Shown: positions 8,423 to 17,588, counted from the first letter of the stretch. The stretch: 64,000 nucleotides of DNA from JAXDBM01 sp963709485 (GCA_963709485.1 CAVPWE010000001.1:1-64000); one strand, 5' to 3'. The notes: a model not told the origin generated them from the letters alone. Numbers and translations: made by a program.

Positions 8423-10420
8423 ATGAGTGCAAAGCTGAAAATTTTTTTAATGACGGTTTCGGTCTGTCTTTTTTCCGCGGTCATCGATGCGGCGCAGACC
8501 TTTGCCTGGACCCATGGGGACGTGACGCTGAAAAATGAGCAGGGGGATCCGATACGGCCGGGCCTGAATCAGACCGAGCCCTACAGCCCCCGGCGGACGT
8601 GCGGCGGCTGCCACGGGTACGCGATCATTACTTCGGGCTATCACTTCCAGCAGGGTTTCGATCAGATGAGCGACCGGTATAATGCCGGGAAACCCTGGGT
8701 GCTGTCGCCGGGCATGTACGGCAAATGGTCTCCCTTCACGGCCGCCGGGAGGCTGGCCCGCAAGGCCAACGCCGGCCCCCGGGATATCGACCTTTCCACC
8801 TACGACTGGATCGGCGCGGGCAAGCTCAGTCCGAAGCACAAGATCAATTCTCCGGCCTGCGGCTGGTGCCATCCCGGCGGCGGACCCATGGAATACGGCC
8901 GGAAAGCCGACGGACGGGCCGATGCGACCCTGAATCTGGCCCGCTCGGAAGCGCGAAATCAATCCTCTCACGACGGCGATTTCAGTTCCCGGTTCACGCC
9001 CGACGGGAAAAGCCATTTCCGGGAAAGCGGCGTGCTGGAGGCGGACTGCCTGCTCTGCCACATGCCGGGATACCGCTTCGATGAACGGAATCAGCAGATC
9101 AGCCTCCGCAATTACCGTTGGGCGGCAACTGCCGGCGCCGGGATGGGCCGGGTGCAGGGGGCCATCTTCACGCCCGCCAATCCCCAGGCCGGTCCCGATC
9201 ACCCGCAATTCCTTCAGGGCGCCTGGAATTTTTCCAGGCGGCCGGTTGTGGACTATCAGTGGCATAACAGCAGGCTCTTTACACCGGAGGGTCGGCTGAA
9301 AGGGGCCGTCGTCCGGCGCGGCGTCGATTCCCGGAACTGCCTGAACTGTCATCTTCCGGGCGATGCGAAGAACACCGGAACCCTGAACACGGCATCCTAT
9401 GACCACCACGCCCGTGCGAATTTCCAGTGCACGGACTGCCACCCCCTGGTCGGGCGGACAGCGGGCGAACGCCTTCGGCATCAGATCGCCAAGGGCAGAT
9501 CGCCGCAAGTGACCGTCCGGGACGATCTGGACGGGGCTGCCATGAAAACCTGTGCGGGCTGCCATGTGGACGGCCGGTACCGTCAGACCCGCGGCAGCCT
9601 GCCGAAAGCGGCCCGGAACCCTGAGCTGCGGCACGCCGAAAAATTTCCCAGCGCAAGCTTTCACTTCTACCTGATCGGCTGCACCGGCTGCCACATCACG
9701 GCGCAGCCCGCGCGGGCCATGACGGTTCTGGATATGAGCACGGGCAGCGAGACCGGCCTGACGACGGAAAACCAGGAGTACGCCGCCTCGTCGGGCGACT
9801 ATGCCATCCCCGCCCGTGAACCCTGGAAACCGTGGCTGGCCCGCTCCGCTTCAGGCAAAGGCCATGACGAGCATTATCTGGCCCATGTGCCGAAGCGGAT
9901 GCAGTGGTTCGGCGAGAAGCAGGGCAACGGCGAGATCAGGCCGATCCCCCTCCATCAGGTGAAGCGGGCGGCGGGCAGCGTCAAGGGGCTGACCCTATTG
10001 GAGATGAAGAAGGCCGGGGGATCCGGGGTGAAACGGTCGTCGGTGGTCTCGGACCGGGACATCGAAGGGATGATCGGCGCATTGCGCAAGAGGGGCTTCA
10101 GAAACGTCGTTTTCGTGTCGGACCGCGTTTACGCCATCGAGAAGGGAAAGGTCGTTTCCGCTGAACACCCGGTGACAAAGGCCCATTCCTATGCCGTTGA
10201 GCACAACGTCGTTTCGCTGGACAGGAAGATGACCTACGGCGCCAAGGGAAAGCCGGCCGGCTGCGGGGACTGCCACGGAGACAGCGCGCCCTTTTTCACC
10301 AAAATGCAGATCCGGAACGTGCGGGGCTTCCTGAAGAGCGATTACCCGGCTCTCAAGGAGCCCAATTCCGAGCCCCAGATGTACGAATGGGGCCTGAAGG
10401 GCGTCCCGTCATTCGAATAA
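8423..10420 (+). CDS. Large eight-heme c-type cytochrome
   Basis: The 665-residue protein has a signal peptide and eight CxxCH motifs: CGGCH, CGWCH, CLLCH, CLNCH, CTDCH, CAGCH, CTGCH and CGDCH. Long segments between the hemes suggest a catalytic or structural scaffold rather than a simple wire. ATG 8423 is used because it opens the signal peptide and follows AAAGGCGGA; an upstream in-frame start at 8360 would add a non-signal leader. The region around residues 440-560 (GYHFQQGF earlier, then RKRGFRNVVFVSDRVYAIEKG) lacks hemes and is not recognised. It could be an outer-membrane or extracellular reductase module of the island, but the substrate is unknown. Confidence 0.75.
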   Translation: MSAKLKIFLMTVSVCLFSAVIDAAQTFAWTHGDVTLKNEQGDPIRPGLNQTEPYSPRRTCGGCHGYAIITSGYHFQQGFDQMSDRYNAGKPWVLSPGMYGKWSPFTAAGRLARKANAGPRDIDLSTYDWIGAGKLSPKHKINSPACGWCHPGGGPMEYGRKADGRADATLNLARSEARNQSSHDGDFSSRFTPDGKSHFRESGVLEADCLLCHMPGYRFDERNQQISLRNYRWAATAGAGMGRVQGAIFTPANPQAGPDHPQFLQGAWNFSRRPVVDYQWHNSRLFTPEGRLKGAVVRRGVDSRNCLNCHLPGDAKNTGTLNTASYDHHARANFQCTDCHPLVGRTAGERLRHQIAKGRSPQVTVRDDLDGAAMKTCAGCHVDGRYRQTRGSLPKAARNPELRHAEKFPSASFHFYLIGCTGCHITAQPARAMTVLDMSTGSETGLTTENQEYAASSGDYAIPAREPWKPWLARSASGKGHDEHYLAHVPKRMQWFGEKQGNGEIRPIPLHQVKRAAGSVKGLTLLEMKKAGGSGVKRSSVVSDRDIEGMIGALRKRGFRNVVFVSDRVYAIEKGKVVSAEHPVTKAHSYAVEHNVVSLDRKMTYGAKGKPAGCGDCHGDSAPFFTKMQIRNVRGFLKSDYPALKEPNSEPQMYEWGLKGVPSFE

Positions 10421-10430
10421 ATAAAGAGGC

Positions 10431-10456
10431 CGGCGAAGAAGGCTTCGCCGTTTGTC
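10431..10456 (+). terminator. Hairpin with short T-rich tail after the 8-heme gene
   Basis: CGGCGAAG (10431-10438) and CTTCGCCG (10443-10450) form a perfect 8-bp stem around AAGG, followed by TTTGT. The tail is poor, so termination is likely partial. Confidence 0.5.
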
Positions 10457-10513
10457 GCCGGTTGCATAAATCTCTCCTTGAATGAATATGTGGAAGGATC
10501 CGAGGTACGGGCA

Positions 10514-10972
10514 ATGAAGAGAAACCATGGCTGGATGGCGGTGCTGACGGCGCTGTCCGTCCTTTCGCTTTCCGCAGCCGCCGGGGCACAGGCTCCGGCA
10601 GGCCAGACAGCGGACCCGAAGACGTTTAAGGATCTGGGGATCCGGGTCCCCCGCGTCCCGATGCTGTCCGTGAAGCCGAAAGCGCTGCCCGCGTGGCTCG
10701 CCGCAAACCAGAACGCCCTGATTCTCGATTTGAGGACCGAGGAGGCCTTCCGGCGCCAGCATCTGCCGGGGGCGGTGAATCTTCCCCTCGACGCATTGCC
10801 GGCGCGCTATGCGGAGCTGCCCCTGGATCGCCCCTTCCTCCTCGTTGACGAAGATGGGACCGCCACACTCCTGGCGGGCAGTTATCTGAAAAGGAAGGGA
10901 GTCAAGGATACGGTCAGGCTTTTCGGAGGCATGGAAGCGTGGCGACAGTACGAGGCGAGGAAGAGGAAATAG
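10514..10972 (+). CDS. Exported single-domain rhodanese-like protein without active-site Cys
   Basis: ATG 10514 opens a signal peptide and is preceded by GAGG; an in-frame ATG at 10478 is less likely. The mature part is one rhodanese fold: ALILDLRTEEAFRRQHLPGAVNLPLDAL, then the loop FLLVDEDGTATLLAGSYLKRKG and RLFGGMEAW. The position of the sulfur-carrying Cys is Asp, so sulfurtransferase chemistry is unlikely. It may act as a binding or structural partner of the neighbouring cytochromes. The 9-heme/cytochrome b gene follows after 46 bases. Confidence 0.75.
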   Translation: MKRNHGWMAVLTALSVLSLSAAAGAQAPAGQTADPKTFKDLGIRVPRVPMLSVKPKALPAWLAANQNALILDLRTEEAFRRQHLPGAVNLPLDALPARYAELPLDRPFLLVDEDGTATLLAGSYLKRKGVKDTVRLFGGMEAWRQYEARKRK

Positions 10973-11018
10973 CGCCCGGAACGGGCAGGTTGCGGAAAGA
11001 GATCGAAGGAGAATCGGC

Positions 11019-12903
11019 ATGACCGGATCGAAGAATCGGGGAAAATGGACGGCAGGAAAGGCCGGATGGCTTTTCGGCCTCGTCATTCTGAGTCTCGCCC
11101 TCTGCGTTCCGGCTCAGGCGGCAAAGGTTCCCGCCGCGATGGGGCAGCGCTGCGAATCCTGCCACGACCGCTACGCCTTCAGGGTGCAGTTCCCCGATTC
11201 GGCCCACGGAAACAACGGCTGCACGAGCTGCCACGCCGGCATCAAGGACATCGGCCGTCACATCAGCGGCGACTACAAGCCCGAGGCGGTCTCCTGCCGG
11301 AGCTGCCACCAGGAGATTGACCGGAAATACCGGAACAGCGCCCACTTCATCAATCAGAACATTCAGTGCCAGGACTGCCATGCGGACATTCACACCCTGA
11401 AGAAAAGGGACACCGACAGGAAAAAAGCGGTAGCGGACAACTGCACGAAATGCCATTCCGGGGAGGAATACAGCCTCATGGGGCACGGGCAGGCGCTGCT
11501 GAAGGGAAACCAGGATTCGGCGACCTGTTCCGACTGCCACGGGCTCCACGATATCCCGTCCTATCAGACGGGGCTGAAGAAGGACATCCTGGCCTCCCGG
11601 GCCCATTACACGCAGAAATGCAGGACATGTCATGCCGATGAGGCATTGACCAAGCGCAACAAGCTTTCCACCCATGCGGTGACGTCCTACGATGAAAGCT
11701 ACCACGGTAAGGTCCACAGCATCGGCGAGCCGCAGCTCGTCGCCGGCTGCGCAGACTGCCACACCGGCCACAACATCCTCCCGCGGAAGGATCCCCGTTC
11801 GGTCCTTCATCCGGACAACCTCCAGGGCCAGTGCGGGGCATGCCATCCGGATATCCGCCCGAGGTTCGTGTCCTTCGAGGCCCATCCGGACCCGGGAAAT
11901 TTCAGCAAGTACCCTGTTCTTTTCGGAACAACCGTTTTCATGATCGGGCTGCTGGCCGGAACCTTCCTCTTTTTCTGGGTGCATACCCTCCTGTGGTGGC
12001 GGCGAACCTACGTTCAGCAGTGCAAAATCGTCAAGACGGGCGTCCGCCCCCAAACGCTTCTGCCGGAATGCGATGCCGCACAGCAGGTGCAGCGGTTTTC
12101 CGTGCGCGACCGGGTCATGCATATCTTTCTCATTCTGTCCTTTTTCACCCTTGTCACGACGGGATTTCCGTTGAAGTACCACTATACGGCCTGGGCGAAA
12201 ATCATGATCAATTTCTGGGGCGGGGCTGCCCAGGCGGGCTTTTATCACCGCGCGGCCGCGGCCGTCCTGATTGCCCTGTTCCTGTACACGCTGTGGCTGT
12301 CCATTCGCTTCCTCTTCCCCGGCTGGAAGGCGAAGGGCTGGATCGGCCGTCTGCTGGGTCCGGATTCGCTCTGCCCGAACCTGAAAGACCTGCAGGATAT
12401 CAAAGGGATGTTCCGCTGGTTCTTCAATCGCGGCGACATGCCGAAGTTCGACCGCTGGACCTACTGGGAGAAGTTCGACTTCCTGGCTGTCTTCTGGGGA
12501 ATGACGGCCATCGGCGGTTCCGGGCTGATGCTCTGGTTTCCGGAGGCGTCCTCCTATATTTTCCCGGGCTGGCTGCTGAACGTGGCCACGGTGGTGCACT
12601 CGGAGGAGGCTTTTCTGGCGGCGGTCTTTATCTTCACGGTGCATTTTTTCAACAATCACCTCGTGCCGAACAAGTTCCCGCTGGAACCGAACATTTTCAC
12701 GGGACGATACACGGTCGAGGCGCTTCAGCATGAGCGCCCCCTGGAGTACGAGCGCCTGGTTGCCGAAGGCCGGCTGGATGCCATGAAACGGGAAGGGCCC
12801 CGGCCTGCTGACCCAGTTCTTCGCGTCGCTTTTCGGCCTGGCGAGCCTGCTGTTCGGCCTGTTCCTCACCGCGCTGATCTTCTGGGCCGCGTTCTTCTAT
12901 TAG
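11019..12903 (+). CDS. CbcL-like fusion of nine c-hemes and a membrane cytochrome b domain, frameshifted at ~12800
   Basis: A signal peptide is followed by nine CxxCH motifs (CESCH, CTSCH, CRSCH, CQDCH, CTKCH, CSDCH, CRTCH, CADCH, CGACH) in about 290 residues. Membrane segments follow, with histidines placed as in di-heme cytochrome b561/formate-dehydrogenase gamma-like domains (RVMHIFL, FYHRAAAAV, VVHSEEAF, FTVHFFNNH). The architecture resembles the Geobacter inner-membrane quinone oxidoreductase CbcL. The open frame runs past 12903 into unrelated residues. A one-base shift near 12797-12803 restores a last membrane helix, GLLTQFFASLFG... to IFWAAFFY, ending at TAG 12901-12903. The role inferred is electron exchange between menaquinol and the periplasmic cytochromes. 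Confidence 0.75.
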
Positions 12904-13000
12904 CGGGCGCAGGCGGCGGGGACCTCTGTTTTCACCGTTGATTTCGTTCCCCTTCGATGGTATTAGCCTGATCCATCACAAATTGAAGAGGTTCGCCGTT

Positions 13001-14386
13001 TTGCCGAAAAAAAATCCGGTCTGGTCTTTTTTCACGTCCGTGAAACTGGCCATCGTTCTTCTGGTCCTCATCTCCATTGCCTCCATCCTCGGCACCCTCA
13101 TTCCGCAGCAGGGCGCGGCAGGGCCTCTGATCGGCCGCCTGAGCCCCGGGGTCGTCGATTTCATGCGATCCCTGCAGCTCTTCAACATCTTTCATTCCGC
13201 CTGGTTCATGATTCTCATGGCGCTCCTCGCCGTGAACCTGATCGTCTGTTCCGCCAACCGCTTTCCCACGGCCTGGAGCCGTTTTCGAAAGAAGCCGGAA
13301 CCGGACCGGGAGGACATTTTTGAAAAGATGCCGACCGATCGGACCGTTCTGGTGGATGCCCCTTTATCTGCCGCATCAGTGGCCCTGGAAAACCTGCTGA
13401 AGAAGCGTTTCAGGGGAGTCCTTCGCCGCGATGCGGGCGAACGGTCCTGCCTCTACGGGGAAAAGGGCGCTTATTCTCATTTCGGGGTCTACATCATCCA
13501 TGCCAGCGTTCTCATCATGATGGCCGGCGTCATTATCGGGTTTCTGTTCGGTTTCGAGGGGTCCGTGGACATCCCGGAAGGAGAAGCAACGGACGTCGTG
13601 GCGCTCAAAGGGGGCCGCGGCATGAAAAACCTGGATTTCGCCGTCCGCTGCGATAAGTTCTTCATCGACTTCTATGAAAACGGGATGCCGAAAACCTACC
13701 GCTCCGATCTCAGCTTTCTCAGGGACGGCCGGGTCGTGCAGGCATCGCCGGTGCTGGTCAATCATCCGGTCGCCTTTGCCGGAATGCGCTTCTACCAGGC
13801 GAATTACGGCACGGTCCCCTCCGGCGATCCGGTCCTGGTGGTGACGGAGGGGGGCAAGAAGATCAGTGATGTGAAGGTGGCCATCGGCATGGAGTTCGAC
13901 CTCCCCGGAAAAAAGGCGAAAGCCCGGATGATCCGGGTCGAGGAGGATCTCATGGGCATGGGGCCGGCGGTGAAGCTGAGCATTCAGTCGGATGCAGGCA
14001 ATGTCCAGCTCTGGGTATTCCAGGCCATCGAGCAGATCAGGCAGGCCAACCCCGGCCTGCTTGAGCAGGTTCCCCTCTTCAACCCGGAACTCTTCGCCCC
14101 CTATGTCTTTTCCCTGGGCCAGGCGGGCAGCCGGTATTACACGGGTCTTCAGGTCGCGCAGGACCCGGGTGTCCCGGTCGTGGCCGTCGGCGCCCTGCTC
14201 ATGGTGATCGGCTTCATGGTCGTCTTTTTCGGTTCGCACCGGCAGGTCTGGGTCCGGCTGGACAGGAAAGGGGACAGGACATACGTCCGCATCGCCGGCA
14301 GGTGCAATCGGGACGAGGTCGGCCTGGACCGTGAAGTCCGGAAGCTGTTGGGCGAGGTTAAATTGCACAAGGAGTCGGTTTCATGA
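13001..14386 (+). CDS. resB: Cytochrome c biogenesis protein ResB (Ccs1)
   Basis: This is the ResB subunit of the system II heme lyase. It has three N-terminal membrane helices (SVKLAIVLLVLISIASILG; WFMILMALLAVNLIV; FGVYIIHASVLIMMAGVII), a large periplasmic domain, and a last helix near residue 405-425 (VVAVGALLMVIGFMVVFFG). The in-frame TTG at 13001 is chosen because GAAGAGG precedes it and the product then starts PKKNPVWSFF like its relatives; the frame is open further upstream to 12938. The gene overlaps ccsA by four bases (ATGA), indicating translational coupling. It lies directly after four multiheme cytochrome genes, which need this machinery. Confidence 0.9.
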   Translation: MPKKNPVWSFFTSVKLAIVLLVLISIASILGTLIPQQGAAGPLIGRLSPGVVDFMRSLQLFNIFHSAWFMILMALLAVNLIVCSANRFPTAWSRFRKKPEPDREDIFEKMPTDRTVLVDAPLSAASVALENLLKKRFRGVLRRDAGERSCLYGEKGAYSHFGVYIIHASVLIMMAGVIIGFLFGFEGSVDIPEGEATDVVALKGGRGMKNLDFAVRCDKFFIDFYENGMPKTYRSDLSFLRDGRVVQASPVLVNHPVAFAGMRFYQANYGTVPSGDPVLVVTEGGKKISDVKVAIGMEFDLPGKKAKARMIRVEEDLMGMGPAVKLSIQSDAGNVQLWVFQAIEQIRQANPGLLEQVPLFNPELFAPYVFSLGQAGSRYYTGLQVAQDPGVPVVAVGALLMVIGFMVVFFGSHRQVWVRLDRKGDRTYVRIAGRCNRDEVGLDREVRKLLGEVKLHKESVS

Positions 14387-15225
14387 TCAACACGGTCATC
14401 CTGAGCTGGGTCACCTTCATCTATTTTGCCGCCTTTGCATTCTATCTGGTCCGAATGGTCAGCGGCCGGGAGCTCTGGGGGCGGATCGCCACGATCATTG
14501 CAGCGACCGGCCTTCTTGCCCAGACGGGCGCTTTGATCCTGCGATGGGTCGCCTCCTACCGGATGGGCATCGGCCACGCGCCCCTGACCAACCTTTACGA
14601 ATCCCTGATCTTCTTTGCCTGGGCGACGATGGCGCTCTATCTTACCATCGAATGGCGCACGAAAAATCGAAGCCTCGGCGCTTTCGTCGTCCCCGTTGCC
14701 TTTTTGTGCATGGCTTTCGCTTCGCTGTCCCCCGGAATCAACAGCCGGATCCAGCCGCTGATCCCGGCACTGCAGAGCAACTGGCTGACGACCCACGTGC
14801 TGACCTGCTTTCTCGGCTATGCCGCTTTCACCGTGGCCTTTGCCCTGGGGCTGATGGTCCTTCTGAAAGCCCGTGAAGGGAACCCCGCCGAAAACAGGCC
14901 GCGATTCCTGAGGCTCATTCCGGCAGCGGACTCGCTGGACGAGCTCATCTACCAGAGCACGGTGCTGGGCTTTATCTTTCTCACCCTCGGGATCATGACC
15001 GGCTCGATCTGGGCGCATTATGCCTGGGGGTCATACTGGAGCTGGGACCCCAAGGAAACCTGGTCGCTGATCACCTGGCTGGTCTATGCAATCATGCTGC
15101 ATTCCCGCTACGTCCGGGGCTGGCGGGGGAAGCGCATGGCCGTCATGGCCATCGTCGGGTTCGTTTCCGTGCTGATCACCTACCTGGGCGTGAACTATCT
15201 GCCCGGCCTGCACAGCTACCAGTAA
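14383..15225 (+). CDS. ccsA: Cytochrome c biogenesis protein CcsA/CcsB, heme handling subunit
   Basis: The 280-residue polytopic membrane protein has the tryptophan-rich WWD-type heme-binding motif (WGSYWSWDPKETWSLITWLVYA region, residues ~210-232) and conserved histidines in the flanking loops (IGHAPLTNLYES, LTTHVLTCFLGY, LHSRYVRGW). With ResB it forms the system II complex that exports heme and ligates it to CxxCH motifs. It starts inside the resB stop (ATGA overlap). The next gene, hisF, follows after 31 bases with its own strong ribosome binding site. Confidence 0.92.
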   Translation: MINTVILSWVTFIYFAAFAFYLVRMVSGRELWGRIATIIAATGLLAQTGALILRWVASYRMGIGHAPLTNLYESLIFFAWATMALYLTIEWRTKNRSLGAFVVPVAFLCMAFASLSPGINSRIQPLIPALQSNWLTTHVLTCFLGYAAFTVAFALGLMVLLKAREGNPAENRPRFLRLIPAADSLDELIYQSTVLGFIFLTLGIMTGSIWAHYAWGSYWSWDPKETWSLITWLVYAIMLHSRYVRGWRGKRMAVMAIVGFVSVLITYLGVNYLPGLHSYQ

Positions 15226-15256
15226 ACAACCGATACATCAAAGGAGGAAAACGGAT

Positions 15257-16021
15257 ATGAGCATCATCAAGATCATGCCTTGCCTGGATATGAAGAACGG
15301 ACGGGTGGTAAAGGGCGTCCATTTCGTGGACATCAAGGATGCAGGCGATCCGGTTGAGAACGCGGCCTTCTACCAGAAGGAGGGGGCCGACGAGCTGGCC
15401 ATGCTGGATATCGCCGCGACGCTGGAAAACCGCAAGACGCGCCTCGAATGGGTGCGCCAGGTGGCCGCCGTCATCGACATTCCGCTGACCGTGGGCGGGG
15501 GCATCAACAGCGTGGAGGACATTGAAATGGTGCTTGCCGCCGGCGCGGCGAAGGTGTCCATGAACAGCGCGGCGGTCGCGAATCCCGAACTGGTCCGGCA
15601 GGCGGCGCAGAAATTCGGTTCCGAGCGGGTGACCGTGGCCATCGATGCCAGGCGAAACGCCGCCATGCCCTCCGGGTTCGAGCTGGTCGTGTCCGGGGGC
15701 ACGCAGCCGGTGGGAAAGGATGCCATTGCCTGGGCCGGGCAATGCCAGGAGCTGGGCGCCGGCGTGATCCTGCCGACGAGCATGGACGGCGACGGCACCC
15801 TGGCCGGCTACGACCTGCCCTTCACCCGTGCGGTGGCCGATGCCGTGAAGGTGCCGGTGGTCGCCTCCGGCGGCGCCGGGACCCTGGAGCATTTTTACGA
15901 GGGGGTCGTCAAGGGCGGCGCCGGCGTGCTGCTGGCCGCGTCGGTCTTTCATTTCCGCACCTTCAGCATCCGGCAGGTGAAGGCCTATCTCCGTGACAAG
16001 GGTTTGCAGGTGCTTCTATAG
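15257..16021 (+). CDS. hisF: HisF-type imidazole glycerol phosphate synthase cyclase subunit, stand-alone
   Basis: The 254-residue (beta/alpha)8 barrel has HisF signatures: IMPCLDMKNGRVVKGVHF (catalytic Asp and phosphate-side Lys), LTVGGGINSVED, SMNSAAVANPELV, VAIDARR (second catalytic Asp), and VVASGGAGTLEHFYEG. The start is preceded by AAAGGAGGA. In histidine synthesis HisF uses ammonia from HisH, but no hisH or other his gene lies within the window; the neighbours are cytochrome maturation genes. Loop 6 reads PTSMDGDGT where most HisF have TSMDRDGT. It is either the true HisF of a scattered pathway or a paralog with another aminated substrate. Confidence 0.8.
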   Translation: MSIIKIMPCLDMKNGRVVKGVHFVDIKDAGDPVENAAFYQKEGADELAMLDIAATLENRKTRLEWVRQVAAVIDIPLTVGGGINSVEDIEMVLAAGAAKVSMNSAAVANPELVRQAAQKFGSERVTVAIDARRNAAMPSGFELVVSGGTQPVGKDAIAWAGQCQELGAGVILPTSMDGDGTLAGYDLPFTRAVADAVKVPVVASGGAGTLEHFYEGVVKGGAGVLLAASVFHFRTFSIRQVKAYLRDKGLQVLL

Positions 16022-16042
16022 TTCTGTAGAAGGTTCGCCCCC

Positions 16043-16363
16043 ATGATCCGGGAAGATGTTGTCAAAGTGCCCTGTGTGGGCTGCGGCTACTGCTGCATCC
16101 GCAACACCTGCACCTTCGGAGTGGCCCTGCATCCCGACGACCGGGAGCGGATCTGTCCGGAGCTGGAATGGACGGGGACCCGCTATGCCTGCCGCCTGAT
16201 GGCGCCCTCAAACCGGCTGGCGGATTTCTACCGCAGGGAGCTGCAGGCCGGCGGCGGCTGCCGGTCTTTCAACAATCCCTGGCGCCGGGACATCCGGGAA
16301 AGGAAAGAGGACGAGGCCGTTCCCGTGCGGGACGGGACCCCCTGGCCCGCAACCCCGGAATAA
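16043..16363 (+). CDS. Small cysteine-cluster protein (YkgJ/UPF0153-like)
   Basis: The 106-residue protein has CVGCGYCCIRNTC near the N-terminus, then C..L near residue 40, CRL near 53 and GGCRSFNNPWR near 75. The spacing of Cys residues resembles the YkgJ-type Fe/Zn-binding cluster proteins, whose function is unknown. It starts 21 bases after hisF and may be co-transcribed. The motif is clear, the family assignment less so. Confidence 0.6.
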   Translation: MIREDVVKVPCVGCGYCCIRNTCTFGVALHPDDRERICPELEWTGTRYACRLMAPSNRLADFYRRELQAGGGCRSFNNPWRRDIRERKEDEAVPVRDGTPWPATPE

Positions 16364-16436
16364 GGCAGACGGGACAGACTGCCCCTCCCCGCTGGTATCT
16401 TTCAAAAAATCAACTCCACCCCAAGGAAGTGCATCC

Positions 16437-16706
16437 ATGAGCCCTTTTGAAGGCATTATGCTGATCTGCTTCGGCGTCAGTTGGCCCATCTCCATCGTCA
16501 AATCCATCCGCGTCAAGCGGGTCGAGGGCAAGAGCCCCCTGTTCATGGGCGTTATCTGCCTCGGCTACGCCAGCGGGATCGTCCACAAGATCCTCTACTC
16601 CCTGGACTGGATCATCCTCCTGTACGGCCTCAACATGGCCATGATCCTCGTCGACCTGTTCCTGTACGCCCACTACAACCGGAAAAACAATCTCATGCCG
16701 GCCTGA
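16437..16706 (+). CDS. Small three-helix membrane protein, PQ-loop-like
   Basis: The 89-residue protein starts at an ATG with AAGGAAG upstream. It contains three hydrophobic segments: FEGIMLICFGVSWPISIVKSI, SPLFMGVICLGYASGIVHKILY and WIILLYGLNMAMILVDLFLYA. The SWP..I..S.......GKS pattern between helices 1 and 2 is typical of half-size PQ-loop/SWEET-like proteins, which work as dimers. No substrate can be inferred. Confidence 0.6.
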   Translation: MSPFEGIMLICFGVSWPISIVKSIRVKRVEGKSPLFMGVICLGYASGIVHKILYSLDWIILLYGLNMAMILVDLFLYAHYNRKNNLMPA

Positions 16707-16745
16707 CTTTGCGCTCCCGGCGCGAGAAGCGGCCTGCGGCCCGTA

Positions 16746-16774
16746 TTGACAGCCTTCGCCAAAATGAAGTATGA
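16746..16774 (+). promoter_or_regulatory. Candidate promoter of beta-barrel gene copy 1
   Basis: TTGACA (16746-16751), a 17-base spacer and GTATGA (16769-16774). The -10 is weak. Confidence 0.45.
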
Positions 16775-16834
16775 AGAAGATGAAGGGCAAGTCGAGGATG
16801 TTCCATAACAATCAAACAGGGAAGGAGATGGATG

Positions 16835-17458
16835 ATGAAAAGACTTTCGGTCATCGGATGCCTCGTTGCGGTATTCATCTTTGTCGGTTCGGCGCACGCG
16901 GCGGTCGGCATAGGGCCATACTTCGGAATCGGAGGTTCGTACGCCATTCAGAATTTTAATAACGATGAGCTGGACGCCCTTCGCTTTTACGGATTCGACC
17001 CGGAATTCGACAACACATGGGGTGTAAACGCAAGGTTAGGCTATCAATTCAATCCGGTAATCGCCCTTGAAGTCGCTTTCGAGTATCTGCCGGGATTCAA
17101 TTACAGCGAAACTTCCAGGTGGGGTAATCCCCCAGTCAGTATCGATGCAGACCTTGACGTGTGGACAATTGTGCTTGCAGCCAAAGTATACCCTTTCCCG
17201 GGAAATGTCAGGCCCTACTTCACGGCCGGATTGGGCATTATGAATGCATCGATGGATGCAACGGTCAGCGCCGCGGGATATTACCCTGAGTCGGCAAAGG
17301 AATACGATGCAAATCCCTGCGGCAAAATCGGATTCGGCGTGGATTTCTTTATCAACCCGAGCCTGTCATTCAATGTGGAAGGAGCTTACACTGCCGGGTT
17401 CAATGATTTGGACGATATCGGCTATTTTACGGTAAGCATCGGCCTGGGGTTTCATTAA
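16835..17458 (+). CDS. Outer-membrane beta-barrel protein, copy 1
   Basis: The ~207-residue protein has a signal peptide ending AHA-AVG and alternating amphipathic strands: GPYFGIGGSYAIQNF, NARLGYQFNPVIALEVAFEYLPGF, AAKVYPFPGNVRPYFTAGLGIM, and a C-terminal strand ending in GLGFH, as in OmpA-like/opacity porin-fold eight-stranded barrels. AAGGAGATGGATG precedes two ATGs (16832, 16835); the second gives the same N-terminus (MKRLS) as copy 2. Copy 2 follows after an intrinsic terminator. No specific role is recognised. Confidence 0.75.
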   Translation: MKRLSVIGCLVAVFIFVGSAHAAVGIGPYFGIGGSYAIQNFNNDELDALRFYGFDPEFDNTWGVNARLGYQFNPVIALEVAFEYLPGFNYSETSRWGNPPVSIDADLDVWTIVLAAKVYPFPGNVRPYFTAGLGIMNASMDATVSAAGYYPESAKEYDANPCGKIGFGVDFFINPSLSFNVEGAYTAGFNDLDDIGYFTVSIGLGFH

Positions 17459-17489
17459 TGAGTGCATGAGCGGGATAGGGAAAGTCCGG

Positions 17490-17517
17490 CGGGCGACCTG
17501 AGCGTCGCCCGTTTTTT
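17490..17517 (+). terminator. Rho-independent terminator after beta-barrel copy 1
   Basis: CGGGCGAC and GTCGCCCG pair around CTGAGC, followed by six T. Confidence 0.85.
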
Positions 17518-17588
17518 GATTTCATGGAATGAAACAGGACACATCGGCAACGTTTAACATTTTTTTACCAACACCTTGACAAGCAGGA

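Noticed and set aside
8447..9694. A 415-codon minus-strand frame opposite the 8-heme gene
   Set aside because: It has no domain and a composition typical of antisense GC-rich frames, while the plus strand has eight heme motifs.
10914..12869. A 651-codon open frame on the minus strand opposite the 9-heme/cytochrome b gene
   Set aside because: It mirrors a GC-rich gene with strong heme motifs. Its own translation is rich in Arg, Pro, Gly and His with no recognisable fold, so it is a shadow frame.
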